The notes under the pieces: generated by a model
The model's database searches: none
Told to the model about the DNA's origin: nothing
What the model saw: only the letters and a program-made list of their open reading frames with translations
Shown: in pieces, positions 24,507 to 33,176 of the stretch
Layout of the letters: the number at the start of each line of letters is the position of its first letter
Position numbering within the stretch: the first letter of the stretch is position 1
Made by a program: the position numbers and the translations under genes
Origin: CAIWHR01 sp963788185
GTDB lineage: Bacteria > Pseudomonadota > Gammaproteobacteria > Burkholderiales > Casimicrobiaceae
Direction: 5' to 3'
DNA: 64,000 nt
Assembly: GCA_963788185.1 (NCBI GenBank)
Contig: CAWBGE010000015.1
Span: forward strand, 1-64,000

Positions 24507-24680
24507 CGCTCGCCGTCGGTCGGGGCGGTGTTCAATGTTGTCTGCGCTGTCGGGCGGATTCCGACGATCGGAGCGATCAAGGGAGTGGGTCCGTTCAATC
24601 TTGCCGAGACCATCGTGTTGTTCCTGCTCGTCGCCTTCCCGGAGATCGTCTTGGTCCCACCGCCGTGGATGGCGGGGTAG
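24507..24680 (+). pseudogene. Relic of a TRAP large permease (dctM) C-terminus
   Basis: The frame encodes SPSVGAVFNVVCAVGRIP followed by NLAETIVLFLLVAFPEIVLV, which aligns with the last 55 residues of the intact DctM at 16079-17356 (TPPVGVVLNVICGVSKI; AELAVMFLLVAFPSLVLV). The sequence differs enough that it derives from another TRAP system and not from a recent copy. Everything upstream of it is gone. Confidence 0.75.
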
Positions 24681-24742
24681 GTCAACGACGCGCTGGTGAT
24701 ACTTCGAGAACGTCGTGCGTTCTCACGTCTATCGGAGTAGCG

Positions 24743-25130
24743 CATGCACAGAAATCTCATCGAGGGGCGAGTGGGTCGAAGGCGCCCGCGTCAGGCAGAC
24801 CATCAACCCGTCGGATACACGAGACATCATCGGTGAATTCGCGCTGTCCGATCGGGAGCAGACGCGTGCAGCGGTCGCGGCGGCATGCGACGCGTTCCAA
24901 GGTTGGTACGGATCAAGCCCGCAGCAACGCTTCGACGTGCTGGACGCGGCCGGCACGGAAATCCTTGCCCGGCGCAACGAGCTGGGCGATCTGCTCGCGC
25001 GCGAGGAGGGCAAGACTCTGCCCGAGGCGATCGGCGATGTCGTCCGTGCCGGCAACATATTCAAGTTCTTCGCCGTCGAGGCGCTGCGCACGATCGTCAA
25101 CGTTTCGATCATCGCCCCGTCCAGGCGGCA
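24743..25130 (+). pseudogene. N-terminal relic of an aldehyde dehydrogenase
   Basis: ATG at 24743 gives MHRNLIEG and a frame slip then leads into EWVEGA, NPSDTRDIIGEFALSD, AVAAACDAFQGW, EEGKTLPEAIGDVVRAGNIF and FFAVEALR. This is the first quarter of an NAD(P)-dependent aldehyde dehydrogenase, closest in character to 2,5-dioxovalerate (alpha-ketoglutaric semialdehyde) dehydrogenases. The catalytic Cys/Glu part is absent, and after about 25090 the reading is unrelated. It sits between the dctM relic and the second FAD/Fe-S gene. Confidence 0.7.
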
Positions 25131-25202
25131 ACGGCCGGCCCACGTGGCGCCAATGGCCCGCGGGACGCGGGCCCGGCAAGTAGTAAGTGAACCATCGATC
25201 GA

Positions 25203-28202
25203 GTGGACGTTGCCTTGACTGCGAAGACATTGCCTGGTGTAGAGACGTTTCCAATCGAGGGTCCACCGGAGCTGCCGCCACGTCTTGCCGAGTTGTCGCG
25301 AAGAATCAAGGGCCGGATCTTCACCGACCGGATGCACCGGATCATCTACGCGAGCGACTCCTCGAGTTACCGGGAATTCCCGATGGGAATCGTGGTGCCG
25401 GAAGGCGTCGAGGACCTGCGGACGATCGTGCGTTACGCGGGTGAGCACCGCATTCCACTCATTCCGCGCGGCGCCGGAACCTCGCTGGCCGGGCAAGTCG
25501 TCGGCGACGGCCTGGTCGTCGACCTCCGGAAGTTCGACCGGATCCTCGGATTCGACGCCGAAGCGCGGACCGTCCGCATCGAGCCGGGTGTCATCCGGAA
25601 CACGCTGAACGATTGGCTCGCGCCGCACGGCCTGCTGTTCGGCCCGGAGACCAGCACGACCAACCGCGCCTTCGTCGGCGGCATGATCGGCAACAACTCC
25701 TGCGGGATGCACTCGCTCATCTGGGGATCGACGCGCGATCATCTGGTGTCCTGCAAAGCGATCCTCGCCGATGGCAGCGACGTGGTGTTCGAGGCGCTGT
25801 CCCCGGAAGCGTTCCACGCCAAGTGCAAGCTGCCCACGCTCGAGGGACGCATTTACGCCGATCTACACCGCCGGCTCTCGGACCCGACAACGCGCCGCGA
25901 GATCGAGGCCGGATACCCCAAGCCCGAGATCACCCGCCGCAACAACGGTTACGCGGTCGACCTGCTGCTGCGCTCGAACGTGTTCACGCCGGGCGGGCCC
26001 GACTTCAACCTGTGCAAGCTCATCTGCGGGTCGGGCGGGACGCTCTGTCTCGTCACCGAGGCGACGCTGCACCTGGTGCCGGTGCTTCCACCCGTGCTCG
26101 GCCTGGTGACGATGCACTTCAATGACTCGATCGAGTCGATCAGGGCGACGCTGGTCGCGCTGAAGCATAAACCGTCGGCCTGCGAACTGATCGGCAACTT
26201 TCACGTCGAGCAGGCGCTAGCCAACAACAAGGCGAACCCGAACAATCTCGTCGGCCAGTGCAGCCGCTGGATCCAGGGCGAGCCGCAGACGGTGATTGTC
26301 GTCGAGTTCGCCGGCGCCACACGCGAGGAGGTCGAGACCCGGGCGAACGCGATGGTGCAGGAGATCAAGGGCCTCGGCATGGGCTACGCGTGGCCGCTGT
26401 GGTTCGGCGACGACGCCGAGAAGATCTGGACGCTGCGCCGGGCGCTGGGTGGCATCAACAGTTCCAAGCCCGGCGACGTCAAGTCGTTCGACCTGATCGA
26501 GGACTGCGCGATCGACCCGCCGGATCTGCCCGAGTACGTCACCCAACTGGAGGCGATGCTCGCCCGCGCCGGCGTGCAGTTCACTCAGTCGGCGCACGTC
26601 GGCGCGGGCGAACTGCACACCATCGTCTTCCTCAACCCGAAGACCAAGGAAGGCCGCCGCCTCTATCGCTGGATCCTCGACAACGTGGCCAGCCTGGTCA
26701 AATCCTTCCGCGGGTCGCTCTCCGGCGAGCACGGCGACGGCCGGATGCGCGCCGAGTTCCTGCCGAAGATGATCGGCGAGGCGAACTACCGCCTCTGCTG
26801 CGACGTCAAGGACACCTTCGACCAAGCCAACATCTTCAACCCCGGCAAGATCGTGCGCGCGCCGCCGATGGACACTGCGCTGCGCTACTCGCCGGAGTGG
26901 CCGACGCCCGAGATCAAGACCTACTTCGACTGGAGCCGCGACCTCGGCGTGGTTCGCGCCGTGGAACGGTGCAACGGCATCGCCGAGTGCAAGAAGATCA
27001 ACAACGGGCTGATGTGCCCGAGCTACATGGCCACCCGCGAGGAGAAGGACTCGACGCGGGCGCGCGCCAACGTGCTGCGCGAGTTCCTGACCCATTCGAA
27101 GCAGGCCAACCCCTTCGACCACCAGGAGATCAAAGCCGTCCTCGACCTCTGCCTCGCCTGCAAGGGCTGCAAGAGCGAGTGCACGGCGAACGTCGACATG
27201 GCGAAGTTAAAGGCGGAGTTCCTGCAGCACTGGCACGACGCGCACCCGGCGCCGCTGTGCATCCGGGCGATCGCCAACTACGCGACGCTGATGCGGCTGA
27301 CCACGCCGTTCGCGCCGGTGTTCAACATTCTGGTCGGCAATCCGCTGACCGCGGGCGTCATCAAGTCGGTGCTCGGCTTCGCCCCCGAGCGCTCGATCCC
27401 GAAGCTGTGCCGCGTCACGCTGGAGGACTGGTACCGGAAGAGCCATTCCACCGCACCGGGCGGGAACGGCCGCCGCGTGCACCTGTTCTGCGACGAGTTC
27501 ACCGACGTCAACGACGCGCACGTTGGGATGGCCGCGGTGAAGCTCCTCGCCGCGCTCGGCTACGAGGTGCTGCTGGTGCGGCCGGCGGCAAGTGGCCGGG
27601 CGATGATCTCGCAGGGGTTCCTGAAGAAGGCGAAGGTGCTGGCGGAGGCTAACGTCGCATTCCTGCGCGAGGTGGTCAGCGACGACGCGCCGTTGGTTGG
27701 CATCGAGCCCTCTGCCATCTCGTGCTTCAAGGACGAGTACCCCGACCTGGTCGCGCCGGAACTGCGGGAGTCCGCCAGCGCGCTGGCCGGCCGCAGCCTG
27801 ATGTTCGAGGACTTTCTCGCCCGCGAGATCGATGCCGGCCGCATCACGCCCGACGCGTTCACCGACGCGGCCTGCAATGTGCGGGTCCACGTGCACTGCC
27901 ACCAGAAGGCGCTGTCATCCACCGATCCGGTGATCCGGGTTCTTGGCCTGCCGCGCAATTACAAGGTGTCAGAGATCAAGAGTGGATGCTGCGGGATGGC
28001 CGGCGCGTTCGGCTACCAGAAGGACCACTACGCGGTGTCGATGAAGGTGGCCGAGCAGGTGCTGCTGCCCGCGGTGCGTTCTGCCGCGGCCGAGGACATT
28101 ATCGCGGCCTCGGGAACGAGTTGCCGCCACCAGATCGCCGATGGGGCGGAGTGCCGTGCGAAGCACACAGCGGAGATCCTCTGGGAGGCGCTGAAGCGAT
28201 AG
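25203..28202 (+). CDS. FAD-linked and 4Fe-4S 2-hydroxyacid dehydrogenase (paralog 2)
   Basis: A 999-residue paralog of the 18671-21658 enzyme with the same domain order. FAD motifs RGAGTSLAGQVVG and GPETSTTNRAFVGGMIGNN are followed by iron-sulfur motifs CNGIAECKKINNGLMCPSY and CLACKGCKSECT, then HCHQKALSS and SGCCGMAGAFGYQKDHY. The last Cys of the second cluster is followed by Thr (SECTANV) where paralog 1 has the usual CP. Most positions agree with paralog 1 by eye, but differences are spread throughout, so the duplication is old. The apparent start is GTG at 25203 with no good ribosome site, perhaps because upstream DNA was rearranged. It is convergent with IclR 4. Confidence 0.9.
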   Translation: MDVALTAKTLPGVETFPIEGPPELPPRLAELSRRIKGRIFTDRMHRIIYASDSSSYREFPMGIVVPEGVEDLRTIVRYAGEHRIPLIPRGAGTSLAGQVVGDGLVVDLRKFDRILGFDAEARTVRIEPGVIRNTLNDWLAPHGLLFGPETSTTNRAFVGGMIGNNSCGMHSLIWGSTRDHLVSCKAILADGSDVVFEALSPEAFHAKCKLPTLEGRIYADLHRRLSDPTTRREIEAGYPKPEITRRNNGYAVDLLLRSNVFTPGGPDFNLCKLICGSGGTLCLVTEATLHLVPVLPPVLGLVTMHFNDSIESIRATLVALKHKPSACELIGNFHVEQALANNKANPNNLVGQCSRWIQGEPQTVIVVEFAGATREEVETRANAMVQEIKGLGMGYAWPLWFGDDAEKIWTLRRALGGINSSKPGDVKSFDLIEDCAIDPPDLPEYVTQLEAMLARAGVQFTQSAHVGAGELHTIVFLNPKTKEGRRLYRWILDNVASLVKSFRGSLSGEHGDGRMRAEFLPKMIGEANYRLCCDVKDTFDQANIFNPGKIVRAPPMDTALRYSPEWPTPEIKTYFDWSRDLGVVRAVERCNGIAECKKINNGLMCPSYMATREEKDSTRARANVLREFLTHSKQANPFDHQEIKAVLDLCLACKGCKSECTANVDMAKLKAEFLQHWHDAHPAPLCIRAIANYATLMRLTTPFAPVFNILVGNPLTAGVIKSVLGFAPERSIPKLCRVTLEDWYRKSHSTAPGGNGRRVHLFCDEFTDVNDAHVGMAAVKLLAALGYEVLLVRPAASGRAMISQGFLKKAKVLAEANVAFLREVVSDDAPLVGIEPSAISCFKDEYPDLVAPELRESASALAGRSLMFEDFLAREIDAGRITPDAFTDAACNVRVHVHCHQKALSSTDPVIRVLGLPRNYKVSEIKSGCCGMAGAFGYQKDHYAVSMKVAEQVLLPAVRSAAAEDIIAASGTSCRHQIADGAECRAKHTAEILWEALKR

Positions 28203-28264
28203 CGAGGCAGCGGCGATGGGCATGCCCCCGACTGATCGACCGCGTCTCGGTCGTGCATCCCCGA

Positions 28265-29098
28265 TCAGTCGCTCAGGAGGGCGGCCTGGCGATACCCCAA
28301 CTGCGCCGAGATGGCGTCGGCGTAGTGGATGACCAACTCTGCCAACTCGCCAATCCGGGAGTCGGGAACCTTGCGGGCAGGGCCGCTCACGCTCACCGCG
28401 GCGAACACGCGACCGGAAACGTTGCGGATGGGGGCGCCAACACAGCGGATGCCGATGGAAAGCTCCTCGTCGTCCACCGCATAGCCGCGCTCCCTGACCA
28501 ACGCAAGTTCCTTCAGAAGCGCATCGCTGTCCGAAATGGTGTGCGGCGTATACCGCATCAGACCTTGGGCGATGATCTTGGCGATGATCGCGGGTGGTTG
28601 GAACGCCAGAATCGCCTTACCGGTCGACGTGCAGTGCGCCGGCGCCGCTTCGATCACTACCGTAGTGTTCGCCCGGTTGCCGTCGCATTCCGTCCGATTC
28701 ACGACGGTCGACCGGATGCCGTCGAAGACGCAGAGATGAACCGAGATGCCGCTCACCTTGGTCATTGCTTCGACGAAGGACTTCGCCTCGCGCTGGAGCT
28801 CCATTGTGCCAAGTACGGTGGTGCCGTACTCGAACAGCTTCATCCCCAACCGGTAGTGATCCCGTTCACGATCACGCTCCAACAGGCCATGGTCGCGGAG
28901 TGTCGAGATGATCCGATGTGCCGTTCCCCGGGGGATGCCGATCTGCTTGGCGATGCTCGCGACCGAAAGATTGCGGTCTACCGGCGAGAAGCAGTCGAGG
29001 ATGGCGATGGCCTTCTCGATCGAACGGACATGGTCGTCTCGCCGCCCCTCGTCGGGGACTGCGACGGCTTCCGGTGGGCGAAGGTCGCGCGTGTTCAT
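28265..29098 (-). CDS. IclR-family transcriptional regulator (4)
   Basis: A 277-residue intact regulator. The winged helix-turn-helix spans about residues 22-85 (VRSIEKAIAILDCFS; RGTAHRIISTLRDHGLLERD). The effector domain has APAHCTSTGKAILAFQPP and GAPIRNVSGRVFAAVSVSGP. It is the intact relative of the deleted gene at 23890-24240. It is divergent from the paralog 4 aldolase at 29829, and the 730-base region between them holds two candidate operators (sites G and H), so it probably controls that ABC/kinase module. Confidence 0.92.
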   Translation of the reverse strand: MNTRDLRPPEAVAVPDEGRRDDHVRSIEKAIAILDCFSPVDRNLSVASIAKQIGIPRGTAHRIISTLRDHGLLERDRERDHYRLGMKLFEYGTTVLGTMELQREAKSFVEAMTKVSGISVHLCVFDGIRSTVVNRTECDGNRANTTVVIEAAPAHCTSTGKAILAFQPPAIIAKIIAQGLMRYTPHTISDSDALLKELALVRERGYAVDDEELSIGIRCVGAPIRNVSGRVFAAVSVSGPARKVPDSRIGELAELVIHYADAISAQLGYRQAALLSD

Positions 29099-29552
29099 GC
29101 GTGGTCCGCCATGGATTGCTTCCGCCGTGGTCGGTCGTGTGCCGGGCGATGAACGGACTCGACGTCCTCCCGACCAATGCCCAGCAAAGCAAGTGTCGGA
29201 GCGAGAATTCTACACGTGGCCTCCGGTCCGAGGCGCCCGCCGGCGGGAGCGGCGACGCCCGATCGAAGTGCCGGCAACCTGGCGCCTCTTGCCTGCACCG
29301 CGGCCCTTGGCTTGGGATCGCGTGCCCGCCACGCGACAAGCGGGGCCAGCGCACCGGGCGGTTGCAGTTGCTCGTTCGCCGACCCGCTCACCGTGCTGAT
29401 CACTATCCTGCCGTCGAGCACGGCATCGGGTAGACGATCGCGGCGCCCAATCTCACCTCCGGCACGCTCCGGGCGTGCAACGCGCTTCCCAAGTGGGATG
29501 GGCGGGTGACGCCCATCAGCCGACCTGGCCAAAAGCAGCGCAAATTCAAATG

Positions 29553-29565
29553 TTCGTATATTGGG
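29553..29565. promoter_or_regulatory. Candidate IclR operator, site G
   Basis: TTCGTATATTGGG within AATGTTCGTATATTGGGCAA, near-identical to the context of site F upstream of the deleted IclR gene. Confidence 0.45.
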
Positions 29566-29719
29566 CAAAAGAAACTGGAGCGCTGGCGATGGTCCAAGCG
29601 CGCGACGGCGGTCGTCGCGACGCAGTAATACATTGTTTATTATATTTTTCATGCAGTCAATCCTGGAGAGGTTGCAAAGCTTGGCGGGTGTGTGTACTGT
29701 CGCAAATGCGAACCATAAG

Positions 29720-29732
29720 ACCATAATACGGG
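29720..29732. promoter_or_regulatory. Candidate IclR operator, site H
   Basis: ACCATAATACGGG, 97 bases upstream of the paralog 4 aldolase start. It matches site E (ACCATTATGCGGG) at 11 of 13 positions. Confidence 0.45.
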
Positions 29733-29828
29733 CATAGAGTTCGCGCAGGTCGCAGTGACCGGATTCTTCGCGGTTGGCGTGCAGCGCTCGCCGCTCTTCA
29801 CATCCCGATGCAAGCCAAAGGAGTACCG

Positions 29829-30743
29829 ATGCCAGATCTATTGACCAAAGACGACCTTCGCGGAATCATTCCCCCGGTTGTCTCCCCGTTCACCGCGGAC
29901 GAGGAACTCGACATCCCCGCGTTTCGCGCCGAGATTCAATACCAGCTCTCGCTCAATGGGGTTCGGGGTCTCACCATCGGCGGCAGCACGGGCGAGGGCC
30001 ACGCGCTCGAGTCCGATGAACTGGGCACGCTGGTGAAGGTCGCGGTTGAGGAGGTTCGGGGAAGGATTCCGATCATCGCCGGGATCATCACCACGACGAC
30101 CCGCAGGGCGGTGCGGTACGCCAAGGCGGCGCGCGAGGCGGGAGCCGGGGCGGTGATGGTGACGCCGCCGATCTACCAGATCGCCTCGCCGGAAGGACTG
30201 GTGGACTACTACAGCGCGATCCATCGTGAGTCCGGCATGCCGTACATCGTGTACAACGTGCTGCCGCACGCGCCGGTGACGCCGGACGTCTACCTGAAGC
30301 TGGTCGAGCAGAAGACAGGGATCATCGGGACCAAGGAGAGCATCGGTGGTTCGCTGGAGACCTTGACCGAGTTGTTGCAGACTGTCGGCGACCGTATCTC
30401 CGTGACGTGGGCCAACGACTGGCTGCTCTACCCGGGCTTTGCGATCGGTGCTACGGGATCCATCTCGGGTGCGGCGGCGATCCTGCCGAAGCACTCGATC
30501 GCGCTGTGGAATGCGGTGCAGAACAGCGACATCAAGACCGCGCGGCGGATGCACTTCCACATCACCAATGTTTCGAAGGAGATCAGCAAGTACAACTGGC
30601 CTGCCGGGGTGAAGCTGGTGGTGAACCTTCAGGGGCGCAAGTGCGGTCCGTGCCGGCGTCCGTTCGTGTCGGTGCCGCCGGAGCAGGAAGCGCGGATTAG
30701 GGCAGCGCTGAAGATCGCGCTCGCGGACGATCCCGCGATCTAA
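29829..30743 (+). CDS. DHDPS/NAL-superfamily aldolase or dehydratase (paralog 4)
   Basis: A 304-residue lyase. The start at 29829 follows AAGGAG. GGSTGEGH (residues 51-58), Tyr142 in IVYNVLPH and Lys169 in IIGTKES supply the class I active site. It diverges clearly from paralogs 1 and 3 in the barrel region (VTPPIYQIASPEGLVDYY) and has an unusual C-terminus (QGRKCGPCRRPF). It is the first gene of a cluster with an ABC substrate-binding protein, two permeases, DhaK/DhaL and the ATPase, so the imported compound is probably cleaved by this enzyme and a product phosphorylated by the kinase. Confidence 0.87.
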   Translation: MPDLLTKDDLRGIIPPVVSPFTADEELDIPAFRAEIQYQLSLNGVRGLTIGGSTGEGHALESDELGTLVKVAVEEVRGRIPIIAGIITTTTRRAVRYAKAAREAGAGAVMVTPPIYQIASPEGLVDYYSAIHRESGMPYIVYNVLPHAPVTPDVYLKLVEQKTGIIGTKESIGGSLETLTELLQTVGDRISVTWANDWLLYPGFAIGATGSISGAAAILPKHSIALWNAVQNSDIKTARRMHFHITNVSKEISKYNWPAGVKLVVNLQGRKCGPCRRPFVSVPPEQEARIRAALKIALADDPAI

Positions 30744-30800
30744 GTTCGTTCAAGTCCGTCCACGACCGATAGTCGCCTGCGGGCGCAAGAGGAGGAAAGC

Positions 30801-32186
30801 ATGTCCAAGATCGAAAATGCAGAGGGAACCGGTACTAGCAGCGCACCGTCCGAGGGTGTGAGCCGTCGCGACGTCATCAAAGCCGCGGTTGGCGGCGGAA
30901 TCGCGCTTGCCACGGGGCTGTGCGCGCCGGCCGTTATCGGGCAGGCACGCCCGTTTTCGGGTGTCACGATCCGAGGGGCTTGCTTCCAGCATCACTTTCA
31001 GACCGGCATCGCCGAGTTGCTTCCCGAGTTTGAAAAGCTCACCGGGATCAAGGTCAACCTGGAGCTGCAGTCGTTCCCCATCTACAATCAGCGCATGGAC
31101 CTTGAGTTGTCGACGCAAGGCTCGAGCTACGATTTTTGCAATGTGACCTTCCCTTACTCCGGTCGTTGGATCGGGTCCGGTTGGATCCACCCACTCGACG
31201 AGTTCCTGAAGGATGCGAACGCGACGCCGCCGGACTGGAATCCCGATGACTTCGTAGGGGGCGCGCAGACGGCGTTCCGGGACGCGCAAGGGCGCACCTA
31301 CGGCTTCGCCTGGGTCGCTGGTGTAATGATGATGGGCATTGCGCGCATGGACATCCTCGAGAAGGCTGGTCTCAAGGTTCCGCAGACGACCGATGAACTC
31401 CTGAAGGTGTGCCAAGCGACGCACACGTCCCAGACGGCCGCATTCGTCAACGACAAGCTCCATCATTGGGAGTGGCTGCCTTACCTGATGGCTTTCGGTG
31501 GTAGCGTGTTCAAGAGCGTGCCCAACGATCTGACGCCTGCGCTGAACACGCCGGCCGCGATTGCGGCCGCCCAGTATTACGCCGACATCCTCGCGAAGTA
31601 CGCCCCTTCAGGCGTCCTGTCCTACACTGACGACCAGGCTCAACGGGCTCAGATGACGAGCCGCGCCAATATCCGGACGACCTCGGTCGACTGGCTGCTC
31701 GCGCTGGGCAAGTCGCCTGAGAGTCAGGTGAGAGACACCGTGCGGTTCGCGCCGATGCCGGCGGGTCCGGCTGGTCGTTTCCCTGCGGTGAACGGGAATG
31801 CGTATGGAATACCTGCGGGTGCCAAGCAGAAGCGCGCTGCGTGGGAATTCATTAAGTGGGCGCTGTCGAAGGATATGGTTCGGCGCATGGCACTGGAAAA
31901 GAACCAGCTCTCGACGGCCCGTCGTTCCGTGATCAGCGATCCCGAGTTCCGCAAGATGATGATGGTCAATGGGCAGGATGTCGCTTCGATCTATCTTGAA
32001 ACCATGGACCAGACCGGCAAGGGCGGCTACATGCGGTATCGGACGCTCCCGGTTTTCCCGCAGGTCGGCGAGAAGATCAACAAGGCGATCGAACGGATCG
32101 CCTCGGGACAGTCGACCGCGGCCGTCGCGATGGCCGCCGCACAGGAAGAGGCCATTGCCGACTTGAAGAAATCTGGCGTGCTCTGA
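30801..32186 (+). CDS. ABC transporter substrate-binding protein (sugar type, family 1)
   Basis: A 461-residue extracytoplasmic binding protein of the carbohydrate-uptake type 1 ABC importers. The N-terminus has a twin-arginine motif SRRDVIK (residues 21-27) and a following hydrophobic segment, so export is likely through Tat. The ribosome site AGAGGAGGAAAG is strong. Family features include FEKLTGIKVNLELQSFP and the late segment ERIASGQSTAAVAMAAAQEE. It precedes two permeases and, beyond the kinase genes, the matching ATPase. Ligand class: sugar, polyol or sugar acid. Confidence 0.9.
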   Translation: MSKIENAEGTGTSSAPSEGVSRRDVIKAAVGGGIALATGLCAPAVIGQARPFSGVTIRGACFQHHFQTGIAELLPEFEKLTGIKVNLELQSFPIYNQRMDLELSTQGSSYDFCNVTFPYSGRWIGSGWIHPLDEFLKDANATPPDWNPDDFVGGAQTAFRDAQGRTYGFAWVAGVMMMGIARMDILEKAGLKVPQTTDELLKVCQATHTSQTAAFVNDKLHHWEWLPYLMAFGGSVFKSVPNDLTPALNTPAAIAAAQYYADILAKYAPSGVLSYTDDQAQRAQMTSRANIRTTSVDWLLALGKSPESQVRDTVRFAPMPAGPAGRFPAVNGNAYGIPAGAKQKRAAWEFIKWALSKDMVRRMALEKNQLSTARRSVISDPEFRKMMMVNGQDVASIYLETMDQTGKGGYMRYRTLPVFPQVGEKINKAIERIASGQSTAAVAMAAAQEEAIADLKKSGVL

Positions 32187-32222
32187 CGCCGAAGGGCCTT
32201 GGGTATTTGCGCACTCGACTCG

Positions 32223-33176
32223 ATGAGTCTAATAGGCGATGTCTCGCTGTCGACGCCGAAGTCGCCAAGGCCTTCGCGTCGGGGGTCGACTGCACGAGGA
32301 GGAACGGCGGGAGGCGGGTACTTCTGGTACCTGTTTCCTGTGCTCGCCTTCATGTTTCTCGTCACGCTGCTTCCGGTCCTCTATCTCGTTGTTACGAGTT
32401 TCACACCCCTGACGTTGACCCAGCCCTCCACGATAGGGGACTTCTCGACGCCGCTGAAGAACTACACGCTGCTGTTCTCGGACACACGGCTGCACGAGAG
32501 CGTGTGGACCCAGGTGAAGTTGTCGGTGTTCACCGTCTCGCTGCAATTGCTGCTTGGACTGGGGGCCGCGCTGCTGCTGCACTCGCGGTCATCGTCCACC
32601 GATTTCCTGCGAGCGGTTTTTCTCGTGCCGATGGTATTACCGCCGATCGTCGTGGCAGTCATCTGGAAAGTACTTTACTCGCCTGACATCAGCCCAGCGT
32701 GGTGGCTGTTCACCAAGTTGAACTGGCAGGTGCCAGCACCAATTTCCGACGCGCGATTGGCGCTGCCGGCGATCATCGCGGCAGAGACGTGGGAGTGGTT
32801 CCCGTTTACGATGCTGATCATCCTTGCCGCGCTGAAGACAATGCCGGAGGATTGGTTCGAGGCGGCCCGGATCGACGGCGCCGAGTTCTGGCAGATCACG
32901 TGGCATATCACGCTGCCCAATCTGCGTGGCGTCTTGCTGGTGGCGGGTCTATTCCGGCTGATCGACAGCATTAAGACGTTCCCGCTGATCTACATACTGA
33001 CCGAGGGCGGGCCGGGCACGACAACGGAGGTCACCAACTACTACGTCTTCGTGCAGGCGTTCAGCTTCAGCTTTCTCGGCTACTCGAGCGCTGTGAGCGT
33101 GATGCTGGTCATCAGCGTAATCGCGCTGAGTTGGTTCATTGTGCGAACAGTCGAGGGTGGGGCAAGGAATGGGTAG
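32223..33176 (+). CDS. ABC transporter permease (MalF/UgpA type)
   Basis: About 317 residues with six predicted transmembrane helices and the inner-membrane EAA loop (EDWFEAARIDGAEFWQITW, around residue 210) that docks to the ATPase. The first helix spans roughly residues 35-60. A TTG at 32199 would extend the protein by eight residues; ATG 32223 is preferred. Its end overlaps the next permease by eight bases. Confidence 0.9.
   Translation: MSLIGDVSLSTPKSPRPSRRGSTARGGTAGGGYFWYLFPVLAFMFLVTLLPVLYLVVTSFTPLTLTQPSTIGDFSTPLKNYTLLFSDTRLHESVWTQVKLSVFTVSLQLLLGLGAALLLHSRSSSTDFLRAVFLVPMVLPPIVVAVIWKVLYSPDISPAWWLFTKLNWQVPAPISDARLALPAIIAAETWEWFPFTMLIILAALKTMPEDWFEAARIDGAEFWQITWHITLPNLRGVLLVAGLFRLIDSIKTFPLIYILTEGGPGTTTEVTNYYVFVQAFSFSFLGYSSAVSVMLVISVIALSWFIVRTVEGGARNG

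Larger units (their letters stand above)
29099..29828. promoter_or_regulatory. Divergent control region between IclR 4 and the ABC module
   Basis: No gene is supported in these 730 bases. Site G (TTCGTATATTGGG, 29553-29565) and site H (ACCATAATACGGG, 29720-29732) are present. A short AT-rich stretch around 29625-29652 contrasts with the GC-rich surroundings. The gene-proximal third (29220-29500) is GC-rich with only shadow frames and may be a decayed gene that I cannot name. AAGGAG at 29818-29823 is the ribosome site of the following gene. Confidence 0.45.

Noticed and set aside
29095..29724. Minus-strand open frame of 209 codons in the IclR 4 upstream region
   Set aside because: Arginine-, alanine- and proline-rich, no motif, and it would cover both candidate operators. 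A decayed gene may underlie part of it but cannot be named.
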